From NCBI GenBank assembly GCA_029990175.1, contig JARKIP010000065.1:8064501-8128500 (forward strand): DNA of 64,000 nt, given 5' to 3'. Below the pieces are notes generated by a model. It saw only the letters and a list, made by a program, of their open reading frames with translations, did no database searches and was not told the DNA's origin. Source of the DNA: Petunia secreta (taxonomy: Eukaryota > Streptophyta > Magnoliopsida > Solanales > Solanaceae). The translations under genes were made by a program, and so were the position numbers. The stretch's first letter is position 1. The number at the start of each line of letters is the position of its first letter. This document shows positions 19,781 through 31,471 of the stretch, in pieces.

Positions 19781-22700
19781 CTAGGCCTGTCACTCAGGTT
19801 CCTCCTAGGCAGCCGGTTCAGAGAGCTCCTGGTCCTGGAGGTTCAGCTCAGGTTTTTGCTATGACACGCCAGGATGCCGAGGCATCCAATGATGTGATCA
19901 CAGGTACTCTTTCTGTTTGTGGCCGCAGTGCCTTTGCCCTTATAGATCCGGGATCTACTTTCTCTTATGTGTCTCCTAGGTTTTCACCTTGCTTGAGCAA
20001 GGATCTGGTTTTTATTGATGCTCCATTTATGGTGGCAACGCCTGTCGGAGATCCTATATGTGTAGATAAAGGGTATCGGGAGTGTGTGATTTCTATTTGT
20101 GGTGTTGAGTCTCTAGTAGACTTGATGTTGCTAGATATGGTGGAATTTGATGTGATCATAGGCATGGATTGGTTGGCATCCTGTCACGCGACGTTGGATT
20201 GCCATGCCAAGTCCGTGACTATAGGTGCCGAAGGTGAGCCTAAGGCTATTTGGAAGGGTTCCAGGTCTTCTCTGAGGAACAAGATCATATCATTCATGAA
20301 GGCTCATAAGATGATAGCTCGCGGGTGCGGAGGGTATATTGCTTCTATTCGAGATGTTCGAGTAGAGGAGGTATCTATTAATCGAGTACCGGTAGTATGC
20401 GAGTATCCGGAGGTCTTTCCGGATGACTTGCCGGGTTTGCCTCATATGCGGGAGATTGAGTTCTGTATTGATATATTGCCAGGTACTCAGCCTATATCTA
20501 TTCCTCCATATCGTATGACTCCTGCTGAGTTGAGGGAATTGAAGGAGCAAATTCAAGATTTTCTTGATAAGGATTTCATTAGACCCAGTGTGTCTCCTTG
20601 GGGTGCTCCGGTTCTTTTTGTAAAGAAGAAGGATGGTTCTATGCGCATGTGTATTGATTATCGGCAATTGAACAAAGTGACTATCAAGAACAGGTATCCT
20701 TTACCGCGTATAGATGATTTATTTGATCAGCTTCAGGGTACTACTCATTTTTCCAAGATTGACTTGAGATCGGGGTATCATCAGTTGAGGATTCGGTCTG
20801 AGGATATTTCTAAGACTGCTTTCCGTATGAGATATAGGCACTATGAGTTTCCTGTCATGTCATTTGGGCTTACAAATGCTCCGGCCGCCTTTATGGATCT
20901 TATGAACCGTGTGTTCAAGCCATATTTTGATTCTTTTGTTATTGTGTTCATTGATGACATCCTTATATATTCAAGGAGCCGAGGGGAGCATGAGCATCAC
21001 TTGAAGATTTTCCTTCAGACCTTGAGAGACCATGAATTGTATGCTAAATTCTCTAAATGTGAGTTCTGGCTGGATATCGTGTCATTCCTGGGTCACGTGG
21101 TGACCAAGGACGGTATTAGTGTTGATCCCAAGAAAGTGGAGGCCGTTCAGAATTGGCCTAGACCTACTTCTCCTACAGAGATTTGGAGTTTATTAGGCTT
21201 GGCAGGTTATTATCGGCGATTCGTGGAGGGATTTTCTTCCATATCAGCACCACTGACTAAATTGACGCAGAAGAATGTTCCTTTTCTATGGTCCGCTGCT
21301 TGTGAGTCTAGCTTTCAGAGGCTCAAGACTGTCTTGAATACAACACCTGTATTGGCCTTGCCTAGTGGATCCGGGGGATTCACAGTCTATTGTGATGCTT
21401 CTGGTATTGGCTTAGGTGGTGTTTTGATGCAGAATGGCAAGGTGATAACTTATGCCTCGAGACAATTGAAAATGCATGAGAAGAACTACCCTGTCCACGA
21501 TCTAGAGTTATTGGCGGTGGTATTTGCATTGAAGTTGTGGAGGCATTATTTATATGGTGAGCCTTGTGAGAATAGTACTGATCATAAGAGTCTCCAGTAT
21601 CTGTTCACCCAGAAGGACTTGAACGGGAGACAGCGCCGATGGTTGGAGTTGCTTAAGGATTATGGCATCGCTATTCGGTATCATCCCGGGAAAGCTAATG
21701 TTGTGGCTGATGCTCTGAGCAGGAAGTCTATGGGTAGCCTTGCCTATCTTGATGTTGATATGAGACCACTAGCTCGAGACTTGCAGGCATTGTCCATTAG
21801 TGGAGTGCGATTTGATGATTTTGTGCCAGACCGAGTTTTTGCTTATATAGGGACTCAGTCATCCCTAGCTTCCCAGATCAAGGAAAAGCAATTTGATGAT
21901 TCATATTTGCGTGATATTCGAGATAGAGTTTTAAGTGGGGGAGTGACCTCATTTATGATCGGAGATGATGGTGTACTGCGGCTCAACGATCGGTTGTGTC
22001 TTCTGAATATTGGAGAGTTGAGGCAGCTGATATTGGCAGAGGCACACAGTTCTCGGTATTCTATTCATCCTGGTATTACGAAGATGTATTAAGATCTTCG
22101 GGAGTTATATTGGTGGAAGGGAATGAAGAGAGATGTTGTTGATCATGTGTCTCGGTGCTTAAATTGTCAGCAGGTAAAGTATGAGCATAGAAGACTAGCC
22201 GGGGTGACTCAGTCCATGCCGATTCCGGAATGGAAATTGGAGCATATTACTATGGACTTTGTGGTTGGATTGCCTTTGACCTTGGGCAAGTATGATTCAG
22301 TATGGGTAGTGGTGGATCGTCTCACCAAGTCAGCTCATTTCTTCCCCGTGAGGACTACTTATTCATCGGAGCGCTTAGCTCGTATCTTTATCGAGCAGAT
22401 TGTAAGATTGCATGGTGCTCCAGTCTCTATTATATCAGATCGCAGTACTCAGTTCACAACTCAGTTCTGGAGATCATTTCAGAAGGAGCTGGGTACCCGA
22501 GTGGATCTTAGCACCGCATTTCATCCTCAGACTGATGGTCAGTCCGAGAGGACCATCCAGATTCTTGAGGATATGCTGAGGGCTTCTGCTATTGACTTTG
22601 GAGGCCATTGGGACAGTTATTTGCCTTTGGCGGAATTTTCCTATAATAACAGTTATCAGTCTTCTCCAGATCGCTCCGTTTGAGGCATTATATGGCCGCC

Positions 22701-23317
22701 GATGTCGTTCTCCAGTTGGTTGGTTTGAACCTGGAGAGGTGAAGGTGTTGGGTCCGGATCTAGTTCAGCAGACCTTAGATAAGGTCCGAATCATTCAGGA
22801 TCGGCTCCGCACAGCTCAGAGTCGATAGATATCTTATGCAGATCGGAGGAGGAGAGATTTGGTGTTTATGGTAGGTGACCGGGTGTTTCTTAAAGTATCG
22901 CCGATGAAGGGTGTTATGAGATTTGGGAAAAAGGGCAAGCTTAGTCCGAGGTTGATTGGTCCTTTTGAGGTCTTGGAGCGCATTGGCGCTGTTGCATATA
23001 GGCTTGCTTTGCCTCCATCTCTGTCAGTTCATCCGGTATTCCACGTATCTATGCTCCGAAAGTATGTTCATGATCCATCCCATGTGATTGATATGGCTTC
23101 TGTCGAGATCGACGAGGACTTGGCTTATTTGGAGGAGCCGATCGCTATTGCGGCTAGAGAGATCCGTAAGCTAAGGTCGAAAGAGATCCCGTTGGTTAAA
23201 GTGCTACGGAAGAATCGTCCTAGCGAAGAGGCCACTTGGGAACTCGAGTCCGACATGCGGGAGAAGTATCCTCGCCTTTTCGATAATTCAGGTATAATTT
23301 CAATCTCTAAAGCCTGA
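19781..23317 (+). pseudogene. Element B pol: protease, RT, RNase H, integrase, chromodomain
   Basis: It is in frame with the gag at 9926-11366 across element C. The protease has an Asp-Pro-Gly-Ser site (LIDPGSTFSYVS near 19945). The RT has MCIDYRQLNK (near 20650) and the catalytic FIDDIL (near 20950). RNase H begins VYCDASGIGLGGVL (near 21390). The integrase has the zinc-binding CLNCQ near 22165, catalytic Asp in MDFVVGLP (near 22255) and in SDRSTQF (22437-22457), and Glu in QTDGQSERT. The C-terminal chromodomain-like segment lies at about 23100-23300 (ATWELESDMREKYP). Lesions: TAA at 22090-22092, a one-base deletion near 22665 and TAG near 22826. The integrase is thus cut into pieces while the protease-RT-RNase H frame stays open for 743 codons from 19861. 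Confidence 0.92.
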
Positions 23318-23414
23318 AAGTTATGTTATTGTTTATGATTTCGGGTAGTAGCGAGAGTCCTCGAAATCCGTGTAATTATTTTCGTGAAAATGTGAATCAT
23401 ACCTTAGACTCGGG

Positions 23415-23451
23415 CTCGTCCGAGGACGAACGAGAGTCTAAGTGGGGGAGA
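23415..23451 (+). promoter_or_regulatory. Element B hairpin and polypurine tract
   Basis: CTCGTCCG (23415-23422) pairs with CGAACGAG (23427-23434) through one G-T pair, with loop AGGA. The tract AGTGGGGGAGA (23441-23451) lies next to the 3' LTR. Stem, loop and spacing match those of element C. Confidence 0.8.
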
Positions 23452-25034
23452 TTGTAACGACCTTAAATAGTCGTTTCGAGAATTAGGACCTCGATTTGTG
23501 TGTCGACAATCCCAAAAGCTCCGTAAGGTCCATTATGACATGCCTGAAAATTATTAGCTAAAACAAACTTTGTTAGATAGGTATCGGAGAAAGACATCCA
23601 TTTCGGATATTCGTTAAGGCTAAAAGAGGTTTCGGAGCTCGATTTAAGAAAATGAGCTCTGATGTGAAATCTGAAAGTTGCGTTAGGTTCGTATGGTAAT
23701 TTATGACCTGTAGCAACCTTCAGAAGTGAAAACGGACCTCGTTTGATAGGACTTTTGATAAAGTCTCCGTTGCGGAAGTTTAAAAAGGTTAAAAGAGGTT
23801 TTCGAGCTCGATTTGAGTAAACGAACTCCGATGAGAGATCTGAGGGTTCCGTTAGGTTCGTATCGTCATTTTTGACTTGTAGCAACTTTTGAATTTGGAT
23901 TCCGGGGTCGTTTGATTAAAATTCGCTATTTTGGCGAAAGTCGATATTTGACCCTTTCCCGTGGGACCCACTTTTTGAGTTTTAGAGATCCGAATTGAGT
24001 TTCGTCTTGACGGGCATGTCACACAAGTCTTGTATGACTTGTGCACAAAATTTGGGGTCATTCCGAGCTTCGTAGGTTCCCGTTTGGACCCAAAAACAGT
24101 GGCTGACCTGGTGCAAAGCCAAAAAAGCTGCTGAATTCTATTTTTTACTGTTCAGCCGGAAAGAAATCAATTTTTCAAATCAATCCATAAGGAATTGGAA
24201 AAATGTCAAAACATGAAAGTTGTGGCTCTTTGAGTTGTGGTTCTAATTCCACCAACCTCGTATCATTTGGATATATCTATAAAAAGTTATGGGTATTTTA
24301 CTTAAAGCTATCCAGTGAGGTACAATTTGGACAGCATGTGGTACAACTCTTTAAAGCTGCGGGCTGCTATATATACTAGGGCGGGCATTCATTTTTATTT
24401 TCATGTTTTGAGCTTCTAAAAGTGATTCCAAGGGGAATTTGAAGCACCAAAATCATTCCTAAACACAAGGTAACTATTCTTACCCATTTTTAACGCTTTA
24501 ATCCTCGGATCAAAGTGACGATCCTTGGAAAGAGGGTTTGAACCCTAGATTTGTGAAATGGGAAAAATGACCGAGTTGGACTCGGGTATGTACAATAATG
24601 GTAATTTTGGACTCGTGGGAGTATGGGGAGTCCGGAAACATAAATTTTACGGGTTTTTGGGTACGTCCGACCCGGGGGTATTTTGGTAAATTACCTCTTA
24701 AATTGCGTAAGGGCTTAGAATCCTTTCCTCACATGCTTATGAGTGCGACACTATTTCTTTGGCTCAGAGAGGAGTTTTACGGAGGCACATCGTTTGGGAA
24801 AGGAGGTCGTTCCTTAGCCACTTGAGCCGATTTTGAGGTAAGTGAGACTTGACCTCTATTTTGCTTGCGGATAAGATTTGATCTTGCTAAGTAAGATGTC
24901 GAGTACTTAATTGACTAGCATTGTCTAGTAGATAGTATTATGTACTACTCGTTATATTTATACAAAAAAGAGAAAGCACAAACGTGACTTGTGTATAGTC
25001 GATGTTGTGTGCCGGTGTATTATTGATATGCTCT

Positions 25035-25222
25035 AGGGACAGAGGCGGTGGTGCGCTATGACCTAGAAGCGAAATTCCATCTAGAGACAGAGGCCGGTGG
25101 TGCGTTATGACCTAGATGTGGAGACTTATAGGGACAGAGGCTTGTGGTGTGTTATGACCTATAAGTAAAGTTGTTAATAGGGACAGAGGCCTGTGGTGCG
25201 TTATGACCTATAAACAAAGCCG
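25035..25222 (+). repeat. Four-unit tandem repeat in element B 3' LTR
   Basis: This copy of the array at 8841-9022 has four AGGGACAGAGG-type units, with a 1-bp shortening of the first. Confidence 0.85.
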
Positions 25223-25728
25223 CACAGGGTGTGTGCTTATGCTATGTGCTAGGTATATCATTACCTATGTGGTATGCGAGATATATCATCGTCATGCTGT
25301 GTGTTAATTATATTATTGCTTATGCCATAGTATCAATATAATATTGTATATGGTGCCTATATTATGTATCTTTATATTATTGACCATGTTATGCATTCGC
25401 GTATTATTGCTTGTGTTGTTGTATAATTATATTATCGTATGTAATGTTTATGGGTTACTGTAAAGGTGTGGATTGTACTTCTGTTATCTGCTTATGCATT
25501 ATCAAAGACTTGTCCCGAAAGGGTAATTTAGCGAACCTGTCGATGATCTTACTGGGCTTTGGCTCATAACTTACTGTTTAAATGTGCAGATCCTTCTGCT
25601 AGTCAGACAGCTGGACTTATCTGATCCGTTCGAGGCTGTGACTATTTTTGCTTGAGGTGAGCCAACCGCATGGTTCGCGGTGGCATACCATCTGATCCAC
25701 CTTAGTGTTTAGACGCTTCCTACATCTT

Positions 25729-25765
25729 GTATTTTATATATATATGTATATATATATATATATAT
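25729..25765 (+). repeat. TA-rich microsatellite gained in element B 3' LTR
   Basis: GTATTTTATATATATATGTATATATATATATATATA-like sequence interrupts the segment that reads TACATCTTTCGGATGTC in the 5' LTR. It therefore arose after integration. Confidence 0.85.
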
Positions 25766-25948
25766 CGGATGTCAGAATTCGTAGATGCTCTATTGACACT
25801 GTATTTCGGGTGGATGTCTACACCTACATTTTATTGAAATATTTCTATCTAAATTATCATTATGAGTTAGTTTAATTATTCGTGGTTCGCCTAAGGATGT
25901 AACACTTAGGTGCCATCACGGGCCCGAAAATTGGGTGGTGACACTAAC

Positions 25949-28900
25949 GGGAGCGCTTTCGAAAATCCGCTAAATGCTGTTAATCCGGTGGTTTTCACGA
26001 ATTTTATTAATTTAAAATTATTTAGAAAAATATAAAGTAAATAAATATAGGGATAATAGATAAGGGATAATAAGATAAGAGATAATAGGATAAAGCAAAA
26101 ATAAAAATAAACAAGGATAATAAATAAATAAGATAATAAATAAATAAAGGAAAAATAAGTAAAGGACAATAAACTGAATAAGGATAAAAATAACCAATGA
26201 TAGATAAATAATAGGTAACAAATGATTAAAGGGTTAATTAAATTAAATAAATAAATGGCAATAATTGATTAATTAAATAAATGAAATAATTAATTAAAAT
26301 TGATTAAATTAATAAATAAATAATTATAACTAATCAATTAATTAACTAATTTAATTAGATTAGGTAAATAAATAAATGATGAATTAAAATTAATTAAACA
26401 AATAATTATAATTAATTAACTAAATAGATAACTTATATTAAATAAATAAATAATTGAATATTTAATAGAATAAGTAATTCAAATGCAAATTATGAGAAAG
26501 GTATGATTTTAATTGAATTTTGATTTGCACTCATTAATTGATAAATAATTCTTAACATTCATAAATTAATTGGCGATTTGCAAAGAAATGATACAAGGCA
26601 TTCATAAGGCAATTTAAATGATTTATAATAATTATTTACATTCAAGTACAATTCCTATCCTACAGGGCTCCTAGTCCGGTCTACGGGGAAGTCCTATACA
26701 TGGATTCTATGGGCGCGGGGAAGATAGAGTAAAGAAAGTAGAATCCAGAAGTGCAAACTCGTAAAAACGAGCCTTGATAGCAATGCGATTGCAACCAAGA
26801 GAACCCCAAGCAACTCGAACACCAATGAACCAATCCCGATTAAATTTTAGCCAACTCGCTCCCAAGGGTGTTCATTGTGCAAAGAAATAGAGAAATAAGG
26901 AATTAGTACATGTCTTATAGAACAAAGAAAATACTTCAAAGACCAAGTCACAAAGAATGATATTCATGCTTGATTGAGTTAAACCGATACCAGCACTAGT
27001 AGCACTCCACATTACATAATAGTTGGGATATGAAAAATATGACATCTTATTTTCAGATGATTAAAGTATACACGTGTGAAGACATATCTATCTATAGACT
27101 AATTAAAATGGAGGAAGAAAAAAGTCTTATAACAATCAGATGATCGGTACATCAGCTTAAGTATACTTGTATGTACTTTTCTGCACTCTTGGTCTAAAGT
27201 AGATTTTGTAAATTGTATTGATAATATGTTAGACTTCATAGTTCTCATAGACTCAGCTTTTAATACTAAGCTCATGATGCATAGGATGCTTAGACAGGGC
27301 TTTATGAAACTGAAGCTAACTAAGACCTTCACTCTAGAATCTGATTCAGGAAGAACTTCTGATCCACACATAGGGAAGCAAAACTTAAAAGAGAGAAGAA
27401 GGGAAGCAGAAAACCAGGAATGAATCAAAAAAGGCGCAGGACAGAAGCTAAAAGAAAGATGAAATCTGAGGCATAACAGATTTCAAGATAGACCAAAGAA
27501 CAACCTCAAGCCTGAACTGAACTGAGGAAACCAGGATATTAACACTAGTTTGATTCATGACAAAATTGGACTCATTTAAGCTAAACTGGCAGATCACTGA
27601 ACCAGGACAAAAAAGGAACTAGGTTGGAACATAATCAGGGAAGAAATAACAAGGTTGCATCACACACTTAACCTGAACAAAACTAGACACCTTTTGGAAC
27701 AAACTACAGCCCTCAGCTTTCCCATAAACCCACAGAACACATGAATTAGACCCTCTACAGATACTTGCATGCCAACATCTTCATCCTTCAAGCTCAATTA
27801 CCCAAAACAAAAGCTCCTAAAACTATCTGCTCTTACTGCCTGCCTCTAGAAACATTTCCCAATCACCAGTTAAACTAGAACAACATAGCCCTTTTTCAAA
27901 TCCCTAAAACACCACCTACAAACTGCCTCCAAACTTCCCTGCATACCCTTTAAACCAATAGAACATTCTCCTCACAAACAGAGCCTCCTTGGACTCTACT
28001 TAGACAAACTGGAAACATACCCACATACCACTTACCCACTTCTCTACATAACTGCAGACCTACATAACTTCTCCAAATGCCCGAACAAACTACAACAACT
28101 CAAATCACCAAAAATAAAATCTCTAAACTCTGGACTATCAGAACCAAAGCCAAAACAAATTCCATGCTCCTAACAGCCCATACACTCCTCCAATACTAAT
28201 CTGCACACACCAAAACATACCAGGACCATCACCTGAGAACCAATCATCATCTCCTAGCACATTCATAATATCTCCACAACGGCACTAAAACCTGAAGAGA
28301 AACAGAACCATGCTGTACCCCACAGACCACCTCACCTGCTTCTAGCTCATGCACACCCACTAACCTGAAGGAGAAGATACAAGTGTGCAGCCACTCTTCA
28401 CCCCTACTTCAATTGAAACAAGCTGACATGAACGCAGCTCATCCCAGAAACTCCTAAACAAACTACAGCACCCAACACCAACAAAACTCACTCCCTAAGC
28501 CTAAATACACCTCTGCAGCAGGCTGTAACTAACCAAAACAAATTCCTCTCCCCTGCACCTAAACCAATCTAAAAAATAAACTCTTGAACTCCTCTACTAC
28601 CTCCAAATAGGCCTCTATTGCCGCAGAACAACCAAGAACATCCCCTGATCTCCAGAACAAAACAAGAAACAACTACTATCCCTTTGCTATCATTATGCTA
28701 AACACATACATTGATAAGAACAAAATAGGAACTGACATTAACAGAAGGAAGACTGAACATGAGAGACATATGCAGAACACTAAAGGGACAAGCTTTGGTC
28801 TTCACTTTAATGCTAGATGGCTGGAATGCTAATCTAGCTAAATACTACTTAAGACATGATAAAATTTAACTTTTGGATTTAACAGATTAGAAACAACTTT

Positions 28901-29929
28901 AAGCTTCCATATTTGATACCAGATTCAAATACACAAATGATACAGACAAAACTCTATTTTTAAAAGGATACTACACAAAGAACCAAATTGTAATTACACA
29001 AACACATATAGTATCATAAAAGTTGCAAAGAGGTAAGCATTTTACCTGCTTTGGCGCAGTGAAAAGGGGCTTGGAATCTGAATAAAATGACTCGAACAAG
29101 AGCGACACGATGAATAATGATGAAGCGACAACAAACAAAATCCAAAACAAAAAAACCTCGGAACAGTAACACGATGTTTATGAACTTAAAAACCTCAAAA
29201 TTGGAAAGAAGAAAACTTCGATATATTTTATACTCTGCCTCTTTCTTACCTCTCCCCCCCAAAAACTGAACTCAAACAAAGAAAATAAAGATGTATATAC
29301 CTTCATTTTAGGGTTCGGATTCACCATTGAATTCTCCAAATCAGCCTTGCTCTTTTGTACCCTTTTCCTTTTGAAACAACGGTGAGATAGTCTAATCCTT
29401 TAGGGATCCGATCATTTCAGCCTTATCTCTAAAGAATTTGAACGTTGGAAAGATTAAGGGCTCGGATTAAGTCTCATTCAAAATAAACGGACACGATTGG
29501 ATGGGCTTTGTACGAAAAAGTAAGGAGGGAACATGGGGGATCAATTTGTACCATTTTCATTGTTTCAGGGTCTGAAATTTGGGGAAATTGGAAGATATTA
29601 GGGGTTAATCGGGTTTTAGGGTTCTGGGAAAGGGAAAACGGGTTTAGGGGAACTGATTAGGAGAAGCTGAGGATATGAATGTGTTGTATGTAATGTATAT
29701 GTTTGCACGCATAGGCTAGAATTTTAGGCTTCAAATGATTTTAGCCTCTTTTAGCATTAATTAGGAATTCGAATGGCTGCATAGGTAGGCTGGATTTTAG
29801 GTTGCGTAGTGCGATTTTAACCTTTTTCTCTCTAAAATTATGAATTTACTTTATAATTTTAAAATTGCCCCTTTGATTAAATTAATTAAACATTAAGTTA
29901 ATATTTCGGGACAAAATTGGGTGTCAACA
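25949..29929 (-). repeat. Element A left (3') LTR, main fragment
   Basis: The LTR continues directly after B's second target copy CTAAC (25944-25948) and ends GTGTCAACA at 29929. It matches the right LTR pieces at 35645-36317, 48766-50519 and 53698-55288. About 26000-26650 is AT-rich low-complexity DNA made of AATAAATA- and AATTAATT-like words. About 27640-28700 is strongly A/C-rich on the + strand, so G/T-rich in the element's sense. Open frames such as 27226-27423 and 29014-29262 resemble no known protein. No gene is seen in this stretch. Confidence 0.88.
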
Positions 29930-29945
29930 GCTGCCCCTCTTTACC
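29930..29945 (-). promoter_or_regulatory. Element A polypurine tract
   Basis: Minus-strand GGTAAAGAGGGGCAGC runs directly into the LTR start TGTTGACACCC at 29929. With the primer site at 35412-35426 it shows that A is in minus orientation. Confidence 0.8.
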
Positions 29946-30608
29946 CGAAAAAGGATGAAAGAGTTTTTAGGGTAAAGAAGTTGACGAGAATCCAATTTTG
30001 TCATGATAAAGCCAAGGACTTTGATTCCAAGGACCAAAGTGCGAGGCTTATGGGCATGGCCGAACTCCGATTTTCGAGTTGCCTACATATCTAGGGCTGA
30101 AAGAAAATCAGGTCATATGTAGTTCAACGACAATTAGATATGAGGATCCGCATGATTGACAGGATAAGGACACACGAATAGGAAAGAATTCAAATTGACG
30201 TCCTAATCTGAAACAAAAAATTAGGATAGAATTTGCTTGTTCGAGTACGATTCTTCAGATCCTCGTTGATGAGTCTAGCTCATATCAACGATTTCCCCAG
30301 TTCACTGCTAATAAAAAGTTCCACGTTTTGCTCCATATGCTGCTGCGATACTGCTAAAATCTGTAATAATCTCAAAAAATGGTAAGCGAGCAACTCCTAA
30401 TAAACTGTAATAATTGGAATAAGAAATAAATAAAGTGATAACATAAAATTGTAAATGCAGGTTGTGATGTCATCAATAAGTTCTTCCTTCAATCAACTGG
30501 CGAGGCGCTCCGCCCGGAGAACCTCTAGGATGATCATTATTCTGAAACAGTAAAGTCAAACAATAAGTAAAGTGAGAACGAATTGTAGAATGCAAGGCTT
30601 TCATAAGA

Positions 30609-31256
30609 TAAGTCGACTAACGAGACATGACGTCTCAAGTCGACTTGTCTATCTTTATCATCTACTTCAAATATATCATGCCAATATTGAAAGACAACCC
30701 ACTCGCGAGACACTCCGAAAGTGGTATCTCAAGTCGACTTATCTATCGCTATCATCTACTTCAAAAAAAAAAAAAAAAAATAACATCCCAATATTGCAAG
30801 ACAACCAACATCACGAGACACTCCGAAAGTGGTGCCTCAAGTTGACTTGTCTATCGCTATTATCTATTTCAAATATAACATGCCAATATTGCAAGACAAC
30901 CGACATCGCGAGACACTCCGAAAGTGGTGCCTCAAGCCGACTTGTCTATCACTATCATCTACTTTAAATATAACATGCCAAATAGCAAGACAACCGACAT
31001 CGTGAGACACTCCAAAAGTGGTGCCTCAAGCCGACTTGTCTATCGCTATCATCTACTTTAAATATAACATGCCAATATTGCAAGACAACTGACATTGCGA
31101 GATACTCCGAAAGTGGTGCCTCAAGCCGACTTGTCTATCGCTATCATCTGCTTTAAATATAGCATGCAAATATTGCAAGACAACCGACATCGCGAGACAC
31201 TCCGAAAGTGGTGCCTCAAGCCGACTTTTCTATCGCTATCATCTACTTGAAAGAAA
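30609..31256 (+). repeat. About 95-bp tandem array, seven copies, inside element A
   Basis: Units recur with CGACTT at 30641, 30735, 30843, 30938, 31032, 31127 and 31222 (spacing 94, 108, 95, 94, 95, 95). Each contains GACACTCCGAAAGTGGTGCC, CAAGCCGACTTGTCTATCGC and a CAATATTGCAAGACAACCGA segment. The long third spacing comes from a poly-A run at about 30764-30780. Confidence 0.92.
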
Positions 31257-31260
31257 CCTG

Positions 31261-31471
31261 CATATCCTATTTGTGGGTGGAAGGACCCGAGATATACTAT
31301 TTGTGCGTGGAGAAACCCGAGATATCCTATTTATGGGTGGAATTGCCCGAGATATCCTATTTGTGGATGGAAGAACCCGAAGATATCCTATTTGTGGGCG
31401 GAAGGACCCGAATATCTTATTTGTGGGTGGAAAAACTCGAGATATCCTATTTGTGGGTGGATAAACCCTGT
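31261..31471 (+). repeat. 30-bp tandem array, seven copies, inside element A
   Basis: Units of the form GATATCCTATTTGTGGGTGG plus a variable ten-base end (AAGGACCCGA) follow one another with small indels. The 30-bp period keeps frames open on both strands and explains false ORFs with repeated DILFVGG- or PPTNRISR-like units. Confidence 0.92.

Larger units (their letters stand above)
7260..25943 (+). mobile_element. Element B: Tekay/Del-type Ty3/gypsy retrotransposon with chromodomain
   Basis: It is flanked by CTAAC (7255-7259, 25944-25948). LTRs of 2455 and 2491 bp begin TGTAACGACC and end GGGTGGTGACA. The internal region holds a tRNA-iMet primer site, a single gag-pol frame (gag, protease, RT, RNase H, integrase, chromodomain) and a G-rich polypurine tract. 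The protease-RT-RH-IN order and C-terminal chromodomain place it with chromoviruses, and the gag and protease style fit the Tekay/Del clade. It is interrupted by element C at 11367-19775 and inactivated by at least three nonsense codons and one frameshift. Confidence 0.92.
23453..25943 (+). repeat. Element B 3' LTR
   Basis: This 2491-bp LTR is a counterpart of 7260-9714. It keeps the TATA box (24368-24375) and the four-unit array (25035-25222), and has gained a TA-rich stretch near 25729-25765. Confidence 0.92.
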
